Shown piece after piece: positions 11,577 through 21,818 of a DNA stretch of 43,078 nucleotides; positions within the stretch are counted from its first letter, which is position 1; each line of letters opens with the position of its first letter. Origin of the DNA: Conoideocrella luteorostrata (lineage: Eukaryota; Ascomycota; Sordariomycetes; Hypocreales; Clavicipitaceae); contig JASWJB010000351.1 of NCBI GenBank assembly GCA_032433595.1, positions 1 to 43,078 of the forward strand, in the 5' to 3' direction. Both the position numbers and the translations under genes were made by a program. The notes under the pieces were generated by a model. The model was not told the origin of the DNA. It ran no database searches and saw nothing but the letters and a program-made list of their open reading frames with translations.

Positions 11577-12406
11577 TTTTGTAACTGACTTGTGATACCA
11601 GAGCATCTTGCAACGCCTGTACGTTACGAGAACAAAACTATTTAACCAGCTCGTCAGATTGACTTGCAATATCGAATGTCTCTTGCAGCTCGTTTGTCTT
11701 CCGATATTAAAATCTTTCAACAAGCTTGTCAACTGACTGGCGATATCGAACGCCTCTCGCAGCACGTACGTCGTCTGAGATTGAAACCTTTCAACCAGCT
11801 CCTTGCCGCCTGTACGTATTCCGAGAATGAAACTGTTCAACCAGCTCGTTAGACTGACCTGCGACATCAGATGCCTGTATGTCTTTCGGGCATCGAACCT
11901 TTTTGACGAGCTTGTTAGCTGACTTGTGATACCAGATTGCTTTTTGTAGCGCCTGAACGTTCCGATACTTAAACCTTTTCCGCGAGACTGTCAAATCGAC
12001 TTGCGATATCGAATGCCTCTTCCAATAATAAAACAGTTCAACCAGCTCCTTGCAGCCTGTACGTTTTCCGAGATTTGAACATTTTCATCGAGCTCTTCAG
12101 ATTGACCTGCGACCTGATGCTTCGATAGCGCCTGTACGTCCTCAAAGATTTAAACCTTTCAACGAGCTCTTTGCAGCTTATACGTCTGAGACTTGAGCCT
12201 TTCAACGTCTTTGTCAGATCGACTTGCAGAATTTCATGCCTGTACGTCTTCCGAGGTTTAAACCTTTCAATGAGCTTCTTTTAACCTATGCGTCTTCCGA
12301 TATTTACACCTTCTAACAAGCGTATTAGATTGACCTGCGACATCCAATGCTTCTTGAATCCTATACGTACGTTATTGAAGATTTCAACCTTTGAACGAGC
12401 TCCTTA
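11577..12406 (+). repeat. Satellite block 2, fourth part
   Basis: Monomers are more irregular than in block 1. Several read AACCAGCTCCTTGCAGCCTG in place of the palindromic box. The last five bases, CCTTA, are a target duplication. Confidence 0.85.
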
Positions 12407-12646
12407 TGTTGGATTACACGCGTGTGTGTGAGGGTGGATATGTGGATACACGGGCTGTGAGAGAAAGGATACGCGGCCTCTGGGCGTAAGGCAGGAATTC
12501 AGGACGGGTGTGTCTCAGATTGTAGGGGTATTTATAAGGGGATTTGGACGAGGCCGTCAGACGAGGGATTCTGCATCCATCATCTAAGTAACACTGCACA
12601 TCCCATCAATGCGAACAAATTTGAACCTCTCCTGTCAATTCCAACA
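12407..12646 (-). mobile_element. Solo LTR, family C, copy 1 (reverse)
   Basis: A 240-bp element from TGTTGGATTACACGCG to GTCAATTCCAACA, flanked by exact CCTTA duplications (12402-12406, 12647-12651). In reverse complement it matches the copy at 41064-41303, including the TATA box followed by ACCCCTACAATC. The minus strand is assigned from the direction of the TATA box. Confidence 0.9.
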
Positions 12647-12766
12647 CCTTACAGCCTATACGTCTTGCGGGATTTGAGTCTTTTGACAAGCTCGTTAGGT
12701 TAACTTGCGATATCTGATGCCCGAATGTCTTTCGAGACGTGAGCGTGTTTATCGTCCGTTAAGACT
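12647..12766 (+). repeat. Satellite block 2, last part
   Basis: One and a half monomers follow the LTR and end where the hairpin of unit B begins. Confidence 0.75.
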
Positions 12767-12835
12767 TGGACAATTCTTCTAGTTTACTCTAAGTACAGTA
12801 CAGAGTAACCACTAGAAGAACTTATCTAGGTCTCA
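12767..12835. repeat. Hairpin type 2 upstream of head B
   Basis: Left arm TTCTTCTAGT plus ACTCT (12774-12790) pairs with AGAGT plus ACTAGAAGAA (12802-12820) with a small bulge; the loop is AAGTACAGTAC. The outer flanks GACTTGGAC and CTAGGTCT are also roughly complementary. The loop and arms match the hairpin at 15533-15600. It lies about 90 bp before the head core, like the other hairpins. Confidence 0.7.
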
Positions 12836-13635
12836 ACGGGACAGGCTATAGTTCTCTCCTTGTCCTGCACAGCCTTCTCCTTGTTCTGCTCACAACCCGA
12901 GCGAAAACCCACCCATCCCGCTGGCATTTTGTGCGCTGCCCGCCGAAGAGTTGCCGGGCGTGGTGGGAGCGCCGTAATTTGCCTGCATCAATCTCAGCGT
13001 GTTTCTACGAGTCTTTTGGGCCAGGCTTCATGCCAGTTGGTGCGCTAGTGGCCAAGTTGCGGCTGTTGGCGTGCAAGCTGGTTTTTGGCGCATTGCACGC
13101 TACGTGTTTTGTTTAATGCATTGCTTTATATTTATATTGCACCTCATGTGCTAGGCTCTAGTGCATCTTTTGCACCAGGTTTGGTTTGGTTTTGTCTCGT
13201 GGTAGTACTGTTGTACACTTGTCGCTGAATACCTACCAAGCAGGTTTTTTTGTAGATTACGCACCAAGTGTTTTGTTTTATGCCCTGCCTTTTAGTTCAC
13301 ATTGTGCGCTGGGCTCTAATGTATTCTTTGCATCAGGCTTAGGGTTGCCTCGTGGTATTGCTGCTGTTGTGTTGTGTTGTATTGTTGCGTCTGTGAGCCC
13401 CTGTCGCTGGATTCCTAAACAAGCAGGTTTTTCGTAGCTTGCGCACCAGGTGTAACGAGTTGGGCTCTGCCTTTTATTGCACCTCATGCCGTGCGTTTTT
13501 CTGCATCTTATGCGATGGTGTTTTATGCATCTTGTGGGCTGGTTGCTGTGCTGTGTTGTGCTACTCTTGTGTGACCTACCAGCCCCGTATCGTTCCAACC
13601 AAGCCCTGCTTTATTGCACCTTGGTCGCTGCTGTT
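12836..13635 (+). repeat. Composite unit B: head and GT-rich part
   Basis: The head core CATTTTGTGCGCTGCCCGCC is at 12925, followed by GT-rich repeats (TTTTTCGTAGCTTGCGCACC near 13430) and the tail TGGTCGCTGCTGTTCTTGCG, which leads into a very short triplet array. No conserved ORF is seen. Confidence 0.78.
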
Positions 13636-13779
13636 CTTGCGTGAGCAGCATCATCATCAACAGCGGTAGCGGCAGCGGCACCATCAGCATCCGCATCAGC
13701 AGCATCATCAGCAGCGGCAGCATCATCATCATCAGCAGCAGCGGCATTCCATGCTTGGGCAGCAACATCTTCATCGTCT
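13636..13779 (+). repeat. Composite unit B: short triplet array
   Basis: Only about 140 bp of CAT/CAG/CGG triplets without the CTGACTCTTCC spacer. It passes directly into satellite at TCATCGTCTTCGGATGAAGC. Confidence 0.82.
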
Positions 13780-14703
13780 TCGGATGAAGCTTGCGAGATC
13801 CGATGCTTCCTGCAGCGCCTGTACGTTTTGCGAGATTTGAACCATTCAACAAACAGGCTCATTAGACTGACTTGCCGTGTATGATGCTTCTTGCAGTGCC
13901 TATACGTCTTGCGAGACTCGAACCTTTTCATCGTCTTGGTCAGGTTACCTTGCGATATCTGATGGGATCCGATGCTTCTTGAACGCCTGTACATCATCCG
14001 ACATTTGAACCTTTCAACGAGCTTGTCAACTGACTTGCAATACCCGATGCTTCTTGTAGAGCCTGTGCTATTCAACGAGCTCGTCAGATTGACCTGCGAT
14101 ATCAGATCCCGTACGTCTTCCGAGATATGAGCCTTTCAACAAGCTCGTCAGATTGACCTGCGATATCCGATGTTTCTTGCAGACCCTGTACGTCCTCCGA
14201 GAATTAAACCTTTGAACGAGCTTGTCAGATTGACCTGCGATGTTAGATGCCTGTACGTCGTCCGAGATTTGAGCCTTTTCAACGAGCTCTTCAGATTAAC
14301 CTGCGACATCAGATGCCTGTACATCTCCCGAGATTTAAATTTTTTCAACAAGCTCGTTGGATCGACCTGCGATACGTACTGCTTGTACGCCCTGCGAGAA
14401 TTGATTCTTTGAACGAGCTGGTCAGACTGACCTGCGATATCAGATGCCTGTATGTCTTTCGGGAATCGAACCTTTTTGACGAGCTTGTTAGCTGACTTGC
14501 GATATCAGATTGCTTTTTGTAGCACCTGAACGTTCCGATATTTAAACCTTTTCCGCGAGCCTGTCAAATCGACTTGCGATATTGAATGCCTCTTCCAAGA
14601 ATAAAACAGTTCAACCAGCTCCCTGCAGCCTGTACGTCTTCCGAGGTTTAGACCTTTCGATAAGCTCGTCAGATTGACTTGCGATATCTGACGCCTGGAC
14701 GTC
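13780..14703 (+). repeat. Satellite block 3
   Basis: Monomers with AACGAGCTCGTCAGATTGAC and TGCGATATCAGATGCCTGTA, more regular than block 2. It ends inside a monomer at GTCTTTCGCGGG. No gene is visible. Confidence 0.9.
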
Positions 14704-15051
14704 TTTCGCGGGTAGGGGGGAAACTTGGCGTGATGATTCTGGTGAGCAGATTGTCCGTGAGAGTTGTGCCCATGCCATGGTACCCTGCCGTGTTCCCCCG
14801 GGGAGAACCAACTCGCCGAGACAACTGGCTAAGAATAAATCCCACTGAGCATGCACCGCAGACTCACGCGAAAGTTCATTTGGTGTTATTGCCGGAAGTG
14901 CTGTGAGCGCGTGGCCACCCTAGAGCGCCTCTTTTATACGGCGCGCTCAGGGGCATTCCTCTTCCTCTTCTTCGTCTTTTAGATAACAGAGACCTAGTGT
15001 AATGGATTAGCCTTGGGGCATCTGCGAAAAAGCGTCAATTGTAACACTAAC
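14704..15051. other. Unclassified LTR-like insertion
   Basis: About 350 bp of non-satellite sequence with a TATA-like CTTTTATACGGCG (near 14930) followed by a CT-rich run, a pattern seen in LTR promoters. It ends near CAATTGTAACA, just before a hairpin. No matching 5' terminus or target duplication was found. A small ORF at 14679-14906 is not recognisable. Confidence 0.35.
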
Positions 15052-15099
15052 GTCCTTTAGGTCTTCTTCTTTCCAAGAGTGAAAGTAGACCATAAGGAC
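15052..15099. repeat. Hairpin type 3, copy 1
   Basis: The arms GTCCTT-AGGTCT...CTTTC and GAAAG...AGACC-AAGGAC pair around CAAGAGT. It is the same family as 18350-18400, where changed stem bases are paired on the other arm. It lies three bases before a family-A LTR in reverse orientation. Confidence 0.75.
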
Positions 15100-15101
15100 T
15101 A

Positions 15102-15419
15102 TGTCACATTCAACATCACCAACAACGTACCATGCTGCCGGAAACACTCAACATCACCGAAAACGTAGGATGCGACCGGAAACACTCGACATTACCGGAA
15201 GAATTCAATATCATCGGAAACGTACAAGGCCGACGGAAGCGCATCGTTCGAAGCGTTCAATATCGCCGGAAGCCTACAATATCGTCAGAATCAATGGAAT
15301 GAAATGGATCCAGGAGAAGAGGCATATCTCGTAGTCAAATTTTCCGTCAATTAGATAGAAATCAAGGACAATTTTCCACTGCCTTAGAGACCGACTTCCA
15401 TAGCTGCTCACTTGAGACA
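15102..15419 (-). mobile_element. LTR, family A, reverse copy without target duplication
   Basis: About 318 bp from TGTCACATTCAAC to CACTTGAGACA, the reverse complement of the copies at 25470, 38692 and 41692. Recognisable stretches include GGAATGAAATGGATCC, TTGACGG and the GAGCAGCTATGGAAGTCGG block in reverse. The flanks are GACTA and CGATG, which do not match. This suggests recombination between copies or later loss. Confidence 0.8.
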
Positions 15420-15532
15420 CGATGCTTCTTGAACGTCTGTACATCATTCGACATTTGAACCTTTTAACGAGCTAATCAGATTGACTTACTAATATCTAAT
15501 GCCTGCACGTCCTCTTGAGACGTAGACTGCGT
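15420..15532 (+). repeat. Satellite block 4 (short)
   Basis: About 1.5 monomers (GATGCTTCTTGAACGTCTGT onward) lie between the family-A LTR and the next hairpin. Confidence 0.75.
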
Positions 15533-15600
15533 CTTCAAGTAATTACTCTACTGGTACTAAGTACAGTACAGAGCTATTACTAGAAGAACGGTCCAAGTCT
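15533..15600. repeat. Hairpin type 2 upstream of head C
   Basis: It shares TACTCT...AAGTACAGTACAGAG...CTAGAAGAAC with the hairpin at 12767-12835. The arms are less perfect (AGTAATTACTCT against AGAGCTATTACT). It ends in GGTCCAAGTCTTAACGAGAC. About 97 bp separate it from the head core if the inserted family-C LTR is discounted. Confidence 0.6.
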
Positions 15601-15625
15601 TAACGAGACGGCCCATACCTCTTCC

Positions 15626-15866
15626 TATCCGAATTGATAAGAGAGGTTCAAATATGTTTTCATTGGTGGCAAGAGCTGTGTTACAATGATAATGGAAGAA
15701 GAGTCTTTCGTCTGACGGCCTCGTCTAAATCCCACTATAAATACCCCTACAATCCAAGACATGCCTGTTCTGAATTCCTGCCTTAGGCCCAGAGGCCACG
15801 TATCCTTTCTCTCACAGCCCGTGTATCGGCACATCCGTTCCACACACACACACATGTTATCCAACA
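15626..15866 (+). mobile_element. LTR, family C, decayed copy
   Basis: About 241 bp like 41064-41303: GAGAGGTTCAAATATG, the ACTATAAATACCCCTACAAT promoter block, and an end at ATGTTATCCAACA. The first bases of the 5' end are changed (TATCCGAATTG for TGTTGGAATTG). Flanks CTTCC and CCTTC do not match exactly. It sits between the hairpin and head of unit C. Confidence 0.75.
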
Positions 15867-16705
15867 CCTTCTTTTCCCGCTCACAGCCTTCTCCTTTTCT
15901 GCTCACAAACCGAGCAAAAGCACACCTATTCCGCTGGCATTTTGTGCGCTGCCCGCTGCAGAGTTGCTGGGCGCGCTGGCAGCAGCTTTATTTTCACTGC
16001 TTTGCGTGCGCTGGGCTTTTGCGAGTCCTTTGTGCCAGGTTTCGTGCCGGTTGGAGCGCTGGTTGCCGAGTTATAGTTATTAGCGTGTTATTTCAGCAAA
16101 CTGCACGCCAAGTATTTAATTTCATGCCTTGATTTTAATTGCAACTTGTGCGCTGGGCTCTTGTGTATCTTTAATACTAGGTTTGGTCTTGTCTCGCTGT
16201 GTTTTGGTGGTGGTGTTGCTAGTTATGCTGTGTTGCCTTGCTTGTAAGCCCCTGATCGCTGAATTGCTAACTAAGCAAGTTCTTCGTAGATTACGTACCA
16301 GGTGTTTTGCTTCGCGCCCTCTCGTTGACTTAATTATGCATGCTACACTTTTGTGTGTCTTTTGCACCAGGTTTGGTCGTATCTCGTGGTATTACTGCTG
16401 TGTTGTGCTGTGTTGCATGTTGCTTGAAAGCCCCCTGATGGCTGGATTTCTGACTAAGCGGGTTTTTTGTAAAATGCGCACCGCGTGCTGCATTTACGGC
16501 GCTGTCTCTTGCTGCATTATGTGTGACGCGATTGTCTGTATCTTTTGCACCAGGGATTATCTTATCTTATGCCCTGGTTATTGTTGTGCTGCTGTGTTCC
16601 TCTTGCGCTGCCTGCCAGCCGTATCGGTGGTCCTGACCAAGCTTGCCATTGCCCTGCTTTTTTTCCACCGACTCGGATCGAACATTTGCCTGGTGGGAAT
16701 AGCTA
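15867..16705 (+). repeat. Composite unit C: head and GT-rich part
   Basis: The head core CATTTTGTGCGCTGCCCGCT is at 15938. It is followed by GT-rich repeats of about 200 bp (GTTTTGGTGGTGGTGTTGCT, CCCCTGATCGCTG, TTCTTCGTAGATTACGTACC) and the tail GCTATTCTTGCGTGGGCAGC. A 230-codon frame (16129-16821) crosses this and the array but is a chance reading of repeats. Confidence 0.8.
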
Positions 16706-16747
16706 TTCTTGCGTGGGCAGCAACATCCCCATCAGCAGCGGCGGCGG

Positions 16748-16781
<34 letters not shown>

Positions 16782-17305
16782 AGCATCATCATCATCATCT
16801 GCTGACTCTTCTCTCTCGTGAGTGCTGAACTTTTTTCCTCTCCCAGGTGCTGACAGCAGCAGCGGCATCAGCAGCTGCAGCACGTTTCTTACGTGGGCAG
16901 CAACATGCTCATAAGAAGCGGCGGCATCATCATCATCGGCATCATCATCATCGGCATCATCATCATCGGCATCATCATCATCGGCAGCGGCATAATCGGC
17001 AGCGGCATCATCCGTGGCATTATCATCCTCAGCGGCGGTGGCGGATCAGCAGCAGCATCTGACCTTTCCCCTCCCGACCGCTACTATCGTGACCAGAAAC
17101 CCGACCTGTGGCCATCATCAATATCAGCAGCAGCGACATCATCATCATCAGCAGCGGCGGCGGCATCAGAAGCAGCATCATCATCATCAGCCGCGGTGAC
17201 AGCATCTCACTTTGCTCCTCCCGACCGCCACTATCGTGACCGGAATCCTGACCTGTAGCCATCAGCAGCAGCGGCGTCATCATTATCAGCTGACTCTTCC
17301 CCCTT
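16706..17305 (+). repeat. Composite unit C: triplet array
   Basis: CAG/CAT triplets include a regular 15-bp run, CATCATCATCATCGG repeated several times near 16926-16985. It contains two CTCCCGACCGC...GACCGGAATCCTGACC spacers. It ends at CCTTCCAAGTGCTGTATGTC, where satellite begins. Confidence 0.9.
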
Positions 17306-18349
17306 CCAAGTGCTGTATGTCTTCCGAGATTTAAACCTTTCATTAAGCTCGTTGACTAACTTATAATACCGATGCTTCTTGCAGCCTATACGTTGTCTGA
17401 TATTCGAACGTTTCAACGAGCTTGTTATATTAACCTGGGATATTAGATACTTATATATCTTCTGAAATTTAAGCCTTCTCAACAAGCTCGTTAGATGGAC
17501 TTATGATCGAATGCCTCTTGCAGCCTATATATCTTCCGAGATTTAAGCATTTCAACAAGCTCATCAGATTGACCTGCGATATCAGATGTCTGTACGTCTT
17601 CCGAGAATTGAACCTTGACCTACAATGTGTAATGCTTCAATAGCGCCTGCGCGTCTTCCGAGAATTGAGCCTTTGAACGAGCTCATTAGGTTGACCTGCC
17701 ATGTCAGATGCCTGTACGTCTTCCGAGAATTGAACCTTTGAACGACCTCGTCAGATCGACCTGCGATCAGATGCCTGTATTTCTTCCAAGAATTAAACTT
17801 TTGAGCTGATCAGATTGACCTGCGAAATCAGATACCTGTACGTCTTCCGAGAACTGAGCCTTGACCTACCATGTCTGCTACGTCTTCCGAGATTTAAGCC
17901 TTTCAACGAGCTCGTCGGATTGACCTGCGATACTTGATGCCTGTACGTCTCCCGAGATTAAGCCTTTTCAACGAGCTCATCAGATTGACCTGCAATTAGA
18001 TGTCTCTTGCAGCGCCTGTACGTTCCGAGATTTCAACCTTTTTGACGAACTCGTCAGATCGACTTGCGATATCAAAACCTCTTGCAGTTTGTATATCTTC
18101 CGACATTTAGACCTTTCAACAAGTTTGTTACCTAACTAGCGATATTTAATGCCTCTTGCAGCATGTGCGTCTTCCGAGATTGGAGTCTTTTCGTCGAGCT
18201 CGTCAGCTGATTTGTGATACTAGATTCCTCTTGCAGCGCCTGTACGTTCCAAGAATTAAATCTCTTCGGCGAGCTCGTCAGATTAACCTACAATGTCTAG
18301 TGCTTCAATAGCGCCTGTACGTCTTTCGAGAATTGAACCGTTCAACCAC
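17306..18349 (+). repeat. Satellite block 5
   Basis: Well-ordered monomers near 65-70 bp (AACGAGCTCATCAGATTGAC, TGCGATATCAGATG, CCTGTACGTCTTCCGAGAAT), grading to the longer CTCTTGCAGCGCCTGTACG type near the end. No gene is visible. Confidence 0.9.
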
Positions 18350-18400
18350 GTCCCTTGGGTCTTCTTCTTTCCAAGAGAGAAAGAAGCAGACCAGAAGGAC
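18350..18400. repeat. Hairpin type 3 upstream of head D
   Basis: GTCCCTTGGGTCTTCTTCTTTC pairs with GAAAGAAG, AGACC and AAGGAC on the other side of CAAGAGA. It is related to 15052-15099, with stem changes on both arms. It lies 81 bp before the head core. Confidence 0.8.
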
Positions 18401-18660
18401 TAGTGTCCTCCTCAGAAAACGCCTTACAGTGTCCTCCCTTTTCCGCTTATAACTCGAGCAAGAAACCACCCATACCGCCGGCATTTTGTGCGCTGCTCGC
18501 CGCAGAGTTGCCGCGCGCGCCGGGAGCCTTTTATTTCGCAATTTTCTCTACCGCATCCTGTGCATCGGGCTTTTCTGCATCGTGTGCGCCAGGTTTGGTG
18601 CCGTTGCGAGCGCTGGGCGTCGAGCTGCGTCGAGTCGCGTGCAAGCTCCTATTGCCACAC
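18401..18660 (+). repeat. Composite unit D: head only
   Basis: The head core CATTTTGTGCGCTGCTCGCC is at 18482, and the CpG-rich part runs to about 18660. The GT-rich part is missing; a CA-repeat (CACACACACGCACACACAC) follows instead. The minus strand could encode a short basic peptide that recurs in head A, but the frame is not maintained in other heads. Confidence 0.75.
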
Positions 18661-19125
18661 ACACGCACACACACGGCAGGGCCCTCTCACTGTCATTAGA
18701 GCGTATACATGTACAGGCCTTGCAAAACGCCCTGCAAAACGCCCTGCAAAACGCGAAACCATGGTGCAGCGAGATCCGGCAAAATCCCAAGGCTTCGCCG
18801 CTCGCCGCGCGGTTGACTTGGACGGAGGGAGTGTTTGTGCCCGCAATGTTGACGGCGGGACATGTTTTCACGGCAGAAGATGGCTTTACGGCAAGAGACG
18901 ACTTCACAGCAGGAGGACGGACAGAGTGTTGGTTAGTGCTTGCACTCTTGACAGCAAGACGTGGGAAAGACAATAAGATCCCTCGTGCAAGTTACATGTA
19001 AACACCACACAAACCCTTGTCCAAGTCTGTCTGTTCTTTACGCTATATCTATCAAGCCAAAGTCTATATAGGCAGCTCACATATATCCCGCGATAACACT
19101 AAACAAACAACACCAAATAAACTTC
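18661..19125. other. Non-repeat segment after head D
   Basis: It starts with a CA-repeat, then three tandem copies of CCCTGCAAAACG (18721-18755), then four loose 18-21-bp repeats of the form CACGGCAGAAGATGG / TACGGCAAGAGACGA / CACAGCAGGAGGACGG (about 18850-18925). ORFs of 162 and 171 codons on + and 141 on - cover it, but they overlap the repeat head and none is recognisable. Confidence 0.4.
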
Positions 19126-19236
19126 ATTGGCAGCAGCAGTAGTAGCAGCATCTCACTTTTCCCCCTCCCGACCGCTACTCTCGCGACCGGAATCCTGAGC
19201 TGTGGCCATCATCAATATCAGCTGTAGCAATATCAT
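19126..19236 (+). repeat. Composite unit D: remnant of triplet array
   Basis: A 110-bp fragment: CAGCAGCAGTAGTAGCAG, then TTTTCCCCCTCCCGACCGC, a GACCGGAATCCTGAGC spacer and CATCATCAATATCAGC. It shows that unit D once had the same layout as the others. Confidence 0.8.
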
Positions 19237-19377
19237 TATCCGTGTATTTCCTTGACAGCATGATCCGAGTGAACTTTTAACAGTTTTCAGCAGAGCAAAC
19301 GGGGTGTTGGACTAATACAACAAACGGCAGCTAAACGTATCATTCAGGCATCTTTAGGCATTTTGTTCTGCCCCTTT

Positions 19378-19500
19378 GTACTGCCTGCCTGCTTGCTTGC
19401 CTGCTTGCTCGCTTGCTTGCTTGCTTGCCTGCCTGCCTGCTTGCTTGCCTGCTTGCTTGCCTGCTTGCTTGCCTGCTTGCTTGCCTGCTTGCTTGCCTTG
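19378..19500. repeat. TGCT/TGCC tetranucleotide microsatellite
   Basis: About 120 bp of alternating CTTG and CCTG words. Period 4 keeps all three frames open in both directions, giving ORFs of 60-120 codons rich in Ala-Cys-Leu or Lys-Gln-Ala. These are not convincing genes. Confidence 0.9.
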
Positions 19501-20647
19501 CATGTAGCCATTGCTCCCGTCGCCGGCCCTCCCTCCACCTACCATCATCATGACGAGAATTGCTTTTGTCAGGAAAATCCGGCACAGCAGACAAGCATCA
19601 GGCTCATTGACGGAGATACCAAATCCTGGGTGAGACAAATAAAACCGGGCTGCATAATTCAGCTAGACCACCTGCAACTAAAAACTAACACCGAGCATGT
19701 TGATTACCTTTTCACCTGCAACTGATAACTGACACCGAATCGTGTCACCTGTCGGTACTTCTTTTGCGTTATCCATGCTGTCAGACTGTCTCGGGCTATC
19801 GTGTGCTAAGGAAATGAGACATGGCGTTGCTCGCCATTTTCAGCTTTGTAGCCACGTCAGCATACGTTGCAGAGAGAGAGGACTAGACTAATCTACAGTC
19901 TGCGTGCATAAATTTCCAACCCCCCAAAGGTCACCCACAATGTAGCTCCGTTGCCCACCAGTGAGATGCACGCACGTGCTTGACGCCTCTTGCTTAGTCT
20001 GCGTGCAAGGATGCCACTAATCCCGTAATTCTTCCAATGAAATTGTTCGTCATTCACCCCATCAGCTGTGTGCTTGCAGGAGGAAACAAAAGCAGCTACT
20101 CCATAGTTTACTCCGTACAGTACTCCGTACCGAGCGCGCCAGCCGCAATTCCGAGCCCACCACTCTACACGATTTTTTTGGCTGTTTCTTGGCTCGGAAG
20201 TACTCGGGGCCCACTGCAGCCTTGTTTCAATTAGCGCCCACCCGAAATTTCGTACCGTCTTGACTCCTGGTCGGTCGCTGGTTAGTGGGTCTGTTTGGCA
20301 GAGAAGTAACAAAAAAAAACAAGACTTGAGAAGGAGAAAACAAAGCTAGCACTTGTGTGGCTTTGTGAGGTGTGTACGTGAGCCACTCTCGCACAGTTAT
20401 CGCATTCAAGGGGTCTGATTGGATGATATACGGGTAGGCAAACGGAGTACGTAGTGACTCCGTAGATAAATTGATGACAGAGCTTCTCTCTCTGCGTAAA
20501 GGGCAGTGTGCGCTGTTTACGTACGCTATGGGGAGCGTACCCCGCATGCGGTGGACAAATTAACTGAGCCATCGTGGCCCACCCCCTCAAATTGACCTTT
20601 TCAACTCGAATGGCCACAACGAATGCAATTAATGCCTGAATTGAATA
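19501..20647. other. Non-repeat region without a recognisable gene
   Basis: Unique-looking sequence. The direct repeat AGTCTGCGTGCA occurs near 19898 and 19998, and TACTCCGTAC occurs twice near 20110-20130. Minus-strand ORFs of 139, 106 and 111 codons (19893-20617) overlap each other and match no family I know. A transposon end near 19895 (ACAGTCTGCGTGC) belonging to the mariner remnant is possible but unproven. Confidence 0.35.
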
Positions 20648-21060
20648 AAATTAATTATGTAGATAGCTCACTGGGCATTCTACCAAGCTGTGCAGTTTTC
20701 GTTCAATTTAATGACATCCTTGAGGCATTGGGGCATGGTCTCTATCCTGCAATTTATTGTCTCTTGCGATAGGTTCTGCTAACCTTCTTTAGCAAGCTGC
20801 TGAATACTATCAGCATCCTAGTGAGAGACCTTATCTACCTCCTCTTTAATAGCAAGCTATGCGTTTTCTATTAGTAATAAATCCAGGCTCTGCGGGCAGT
20901 TAAGGAAGTATTACAGGCTATGTTCTTCCTTCCAGTTCCTCACCGGATTATTCTGACTAGGCCCGTGGCTAGAATCCTTGTCTTCTTCAATAATAAACTA
21001 ATAACTAGTATTAAGAAGCTTTCTAATATATCCCTCTAGAATAACTTCCTTATATACTAC
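20648..21060 (-). pseudogene. Decayed Tc1/mariner-type transposase, C-terminal part
   Basis: Read on the minus strand from about 21000, one frame gives EEDKDSSHG (20962-20988, the second catalytic Asp region). After about 20 residues it gives a block at 20861-20897 in the position of the family signature SPDLNPIE, reading QSLDLLLIEN here; the third acidic residue is kept. It continues with IKEEVDK, SIQQLAKEG and TMPQCLKD, as in the C-terminal end of Tc1/mariner transposases. Several internal stops occur, and proline codons read as leucine, both as expected from C-to-T or G-to-A changes. The N-terminal DNA-binding part and first Asp are missing. The high-coordinate end is cut by the element at 21063. 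Confidence 0.75.
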
Positions 21061-21062
21061 TT

Positions 21063-21460
21063 TGTTGACCCAAAAGACACACCCCTAGCACTGACGTATA
21101 CTGGGGCCTAACACACACCCAGTAACGCTCCGTATAACTCGAAGAAAACTTCAAACAAAAGCTTCCCGTAATTCGTGGTACCCTTTCTCTTGCCAAGATC
21201 GAAAGGTCGTGTAGGTCGATTGCCTCTTGTGGAGTAACTGCACACTTTAATTAAATAAATTAATAAATAAACATGTGAGGCACAATGCCTTAGTAAACTT
21301 CGGGGGGAAACTTCTGTCAATTTATGGATGAATGATAATGCTCTCTTCAAGAGCATAATCACACTACTTATAGCTATACTATTTAACTTAACTAAATTAG
21401 TCAAGTCCATAACGCACGTGAATTCAACCTTGTCACCCTAGAGGATCATTTCCGCCCACA
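21063..21460. mobile_element. AT-rich element with 8-bp flanking duplication, copy 1
   Basis: 398 bp from TGTTGACCCAAAAGAC to TTTCCGCCCACA, flanked by TACTACTT on both sides (21055-21062 and 21461-21468). It has no coding capacity. Conserved blocks shared with copy 2 are ACACACCCAGTAACGCTCCG, ACTTTAATTAAA, GTAAACTTCGGGGG and CAACCTTGTCACCCTAGAGG. An 8-bp duplication is typical of hAT elements; the TG/CA ends would also fit an LTR. Confidence 0.7.
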
Positions 21461-21485
21461 TACTACTTCAGCTATTTTAAGATTT

Positions 21486-21818
21486 TGTCGACCCAAAAGG
21501 CACACCCCCAGCACTCACGTATACTAAGGTCTGACACACACCCAGTAACGCTCCGTACACTTATGTAAAGGCTTCTCGCAAAGGCCTCCAGTAATCCGTA
21601 GTGACTTTTCTATTGTTGAGATTAAATAGTTGTGCAGGTTGCTTGCCTCTTATAGGGCAACTGTGTACTTTAATTAAACAAAACACTAAATAAACGTGTG
21701 AGGCATAAAAGCCAAGTAAACTTCGGGGGAAAACTTCTGTTAATTCTGACCAAATTAGCTAAGCCCACAACTCACGTGAATACAACCTTGTCACCCTAGA
21801 GGATTGTTTCCGCCCACA
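21486..21818. mobile_element. AT-rich element, copy 2
   Basis: 333 bp from TGTCGACCCAAAAGGC to TTTCCGCCCACA, in the same orientation as copy 1 and only 25 bp after it. It lacks about 65 bp present in copy 1 (around 21324-21390). Flanks TAAGATTT and TAATATTA are alike but not identical, so an old 8-bp duplication is possible. Confidence 0.7.

Noticed and set aside
14455..14480. tRNA B-box-like sequence (GGAATCGAACC) in satellite, suggesting SINE origin
   Set aside because: Only single monomers match the reverse B-box. No A-box or cloverleaf can be drawn and the common monomer differs.
19363..19725. 120-codon ORF rich in Ala-Cys-Leu and the opposite Lys-Gln-Ala frames
   Set aside because: A four-base repeat leaves all frames open; there is no start context or other support.
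19893..20617. Minus-strand ORFs of 139, 106 and 111 codons
   Set aside because: They overlap in different frames, match no family I recognise and have no promoter-like context.
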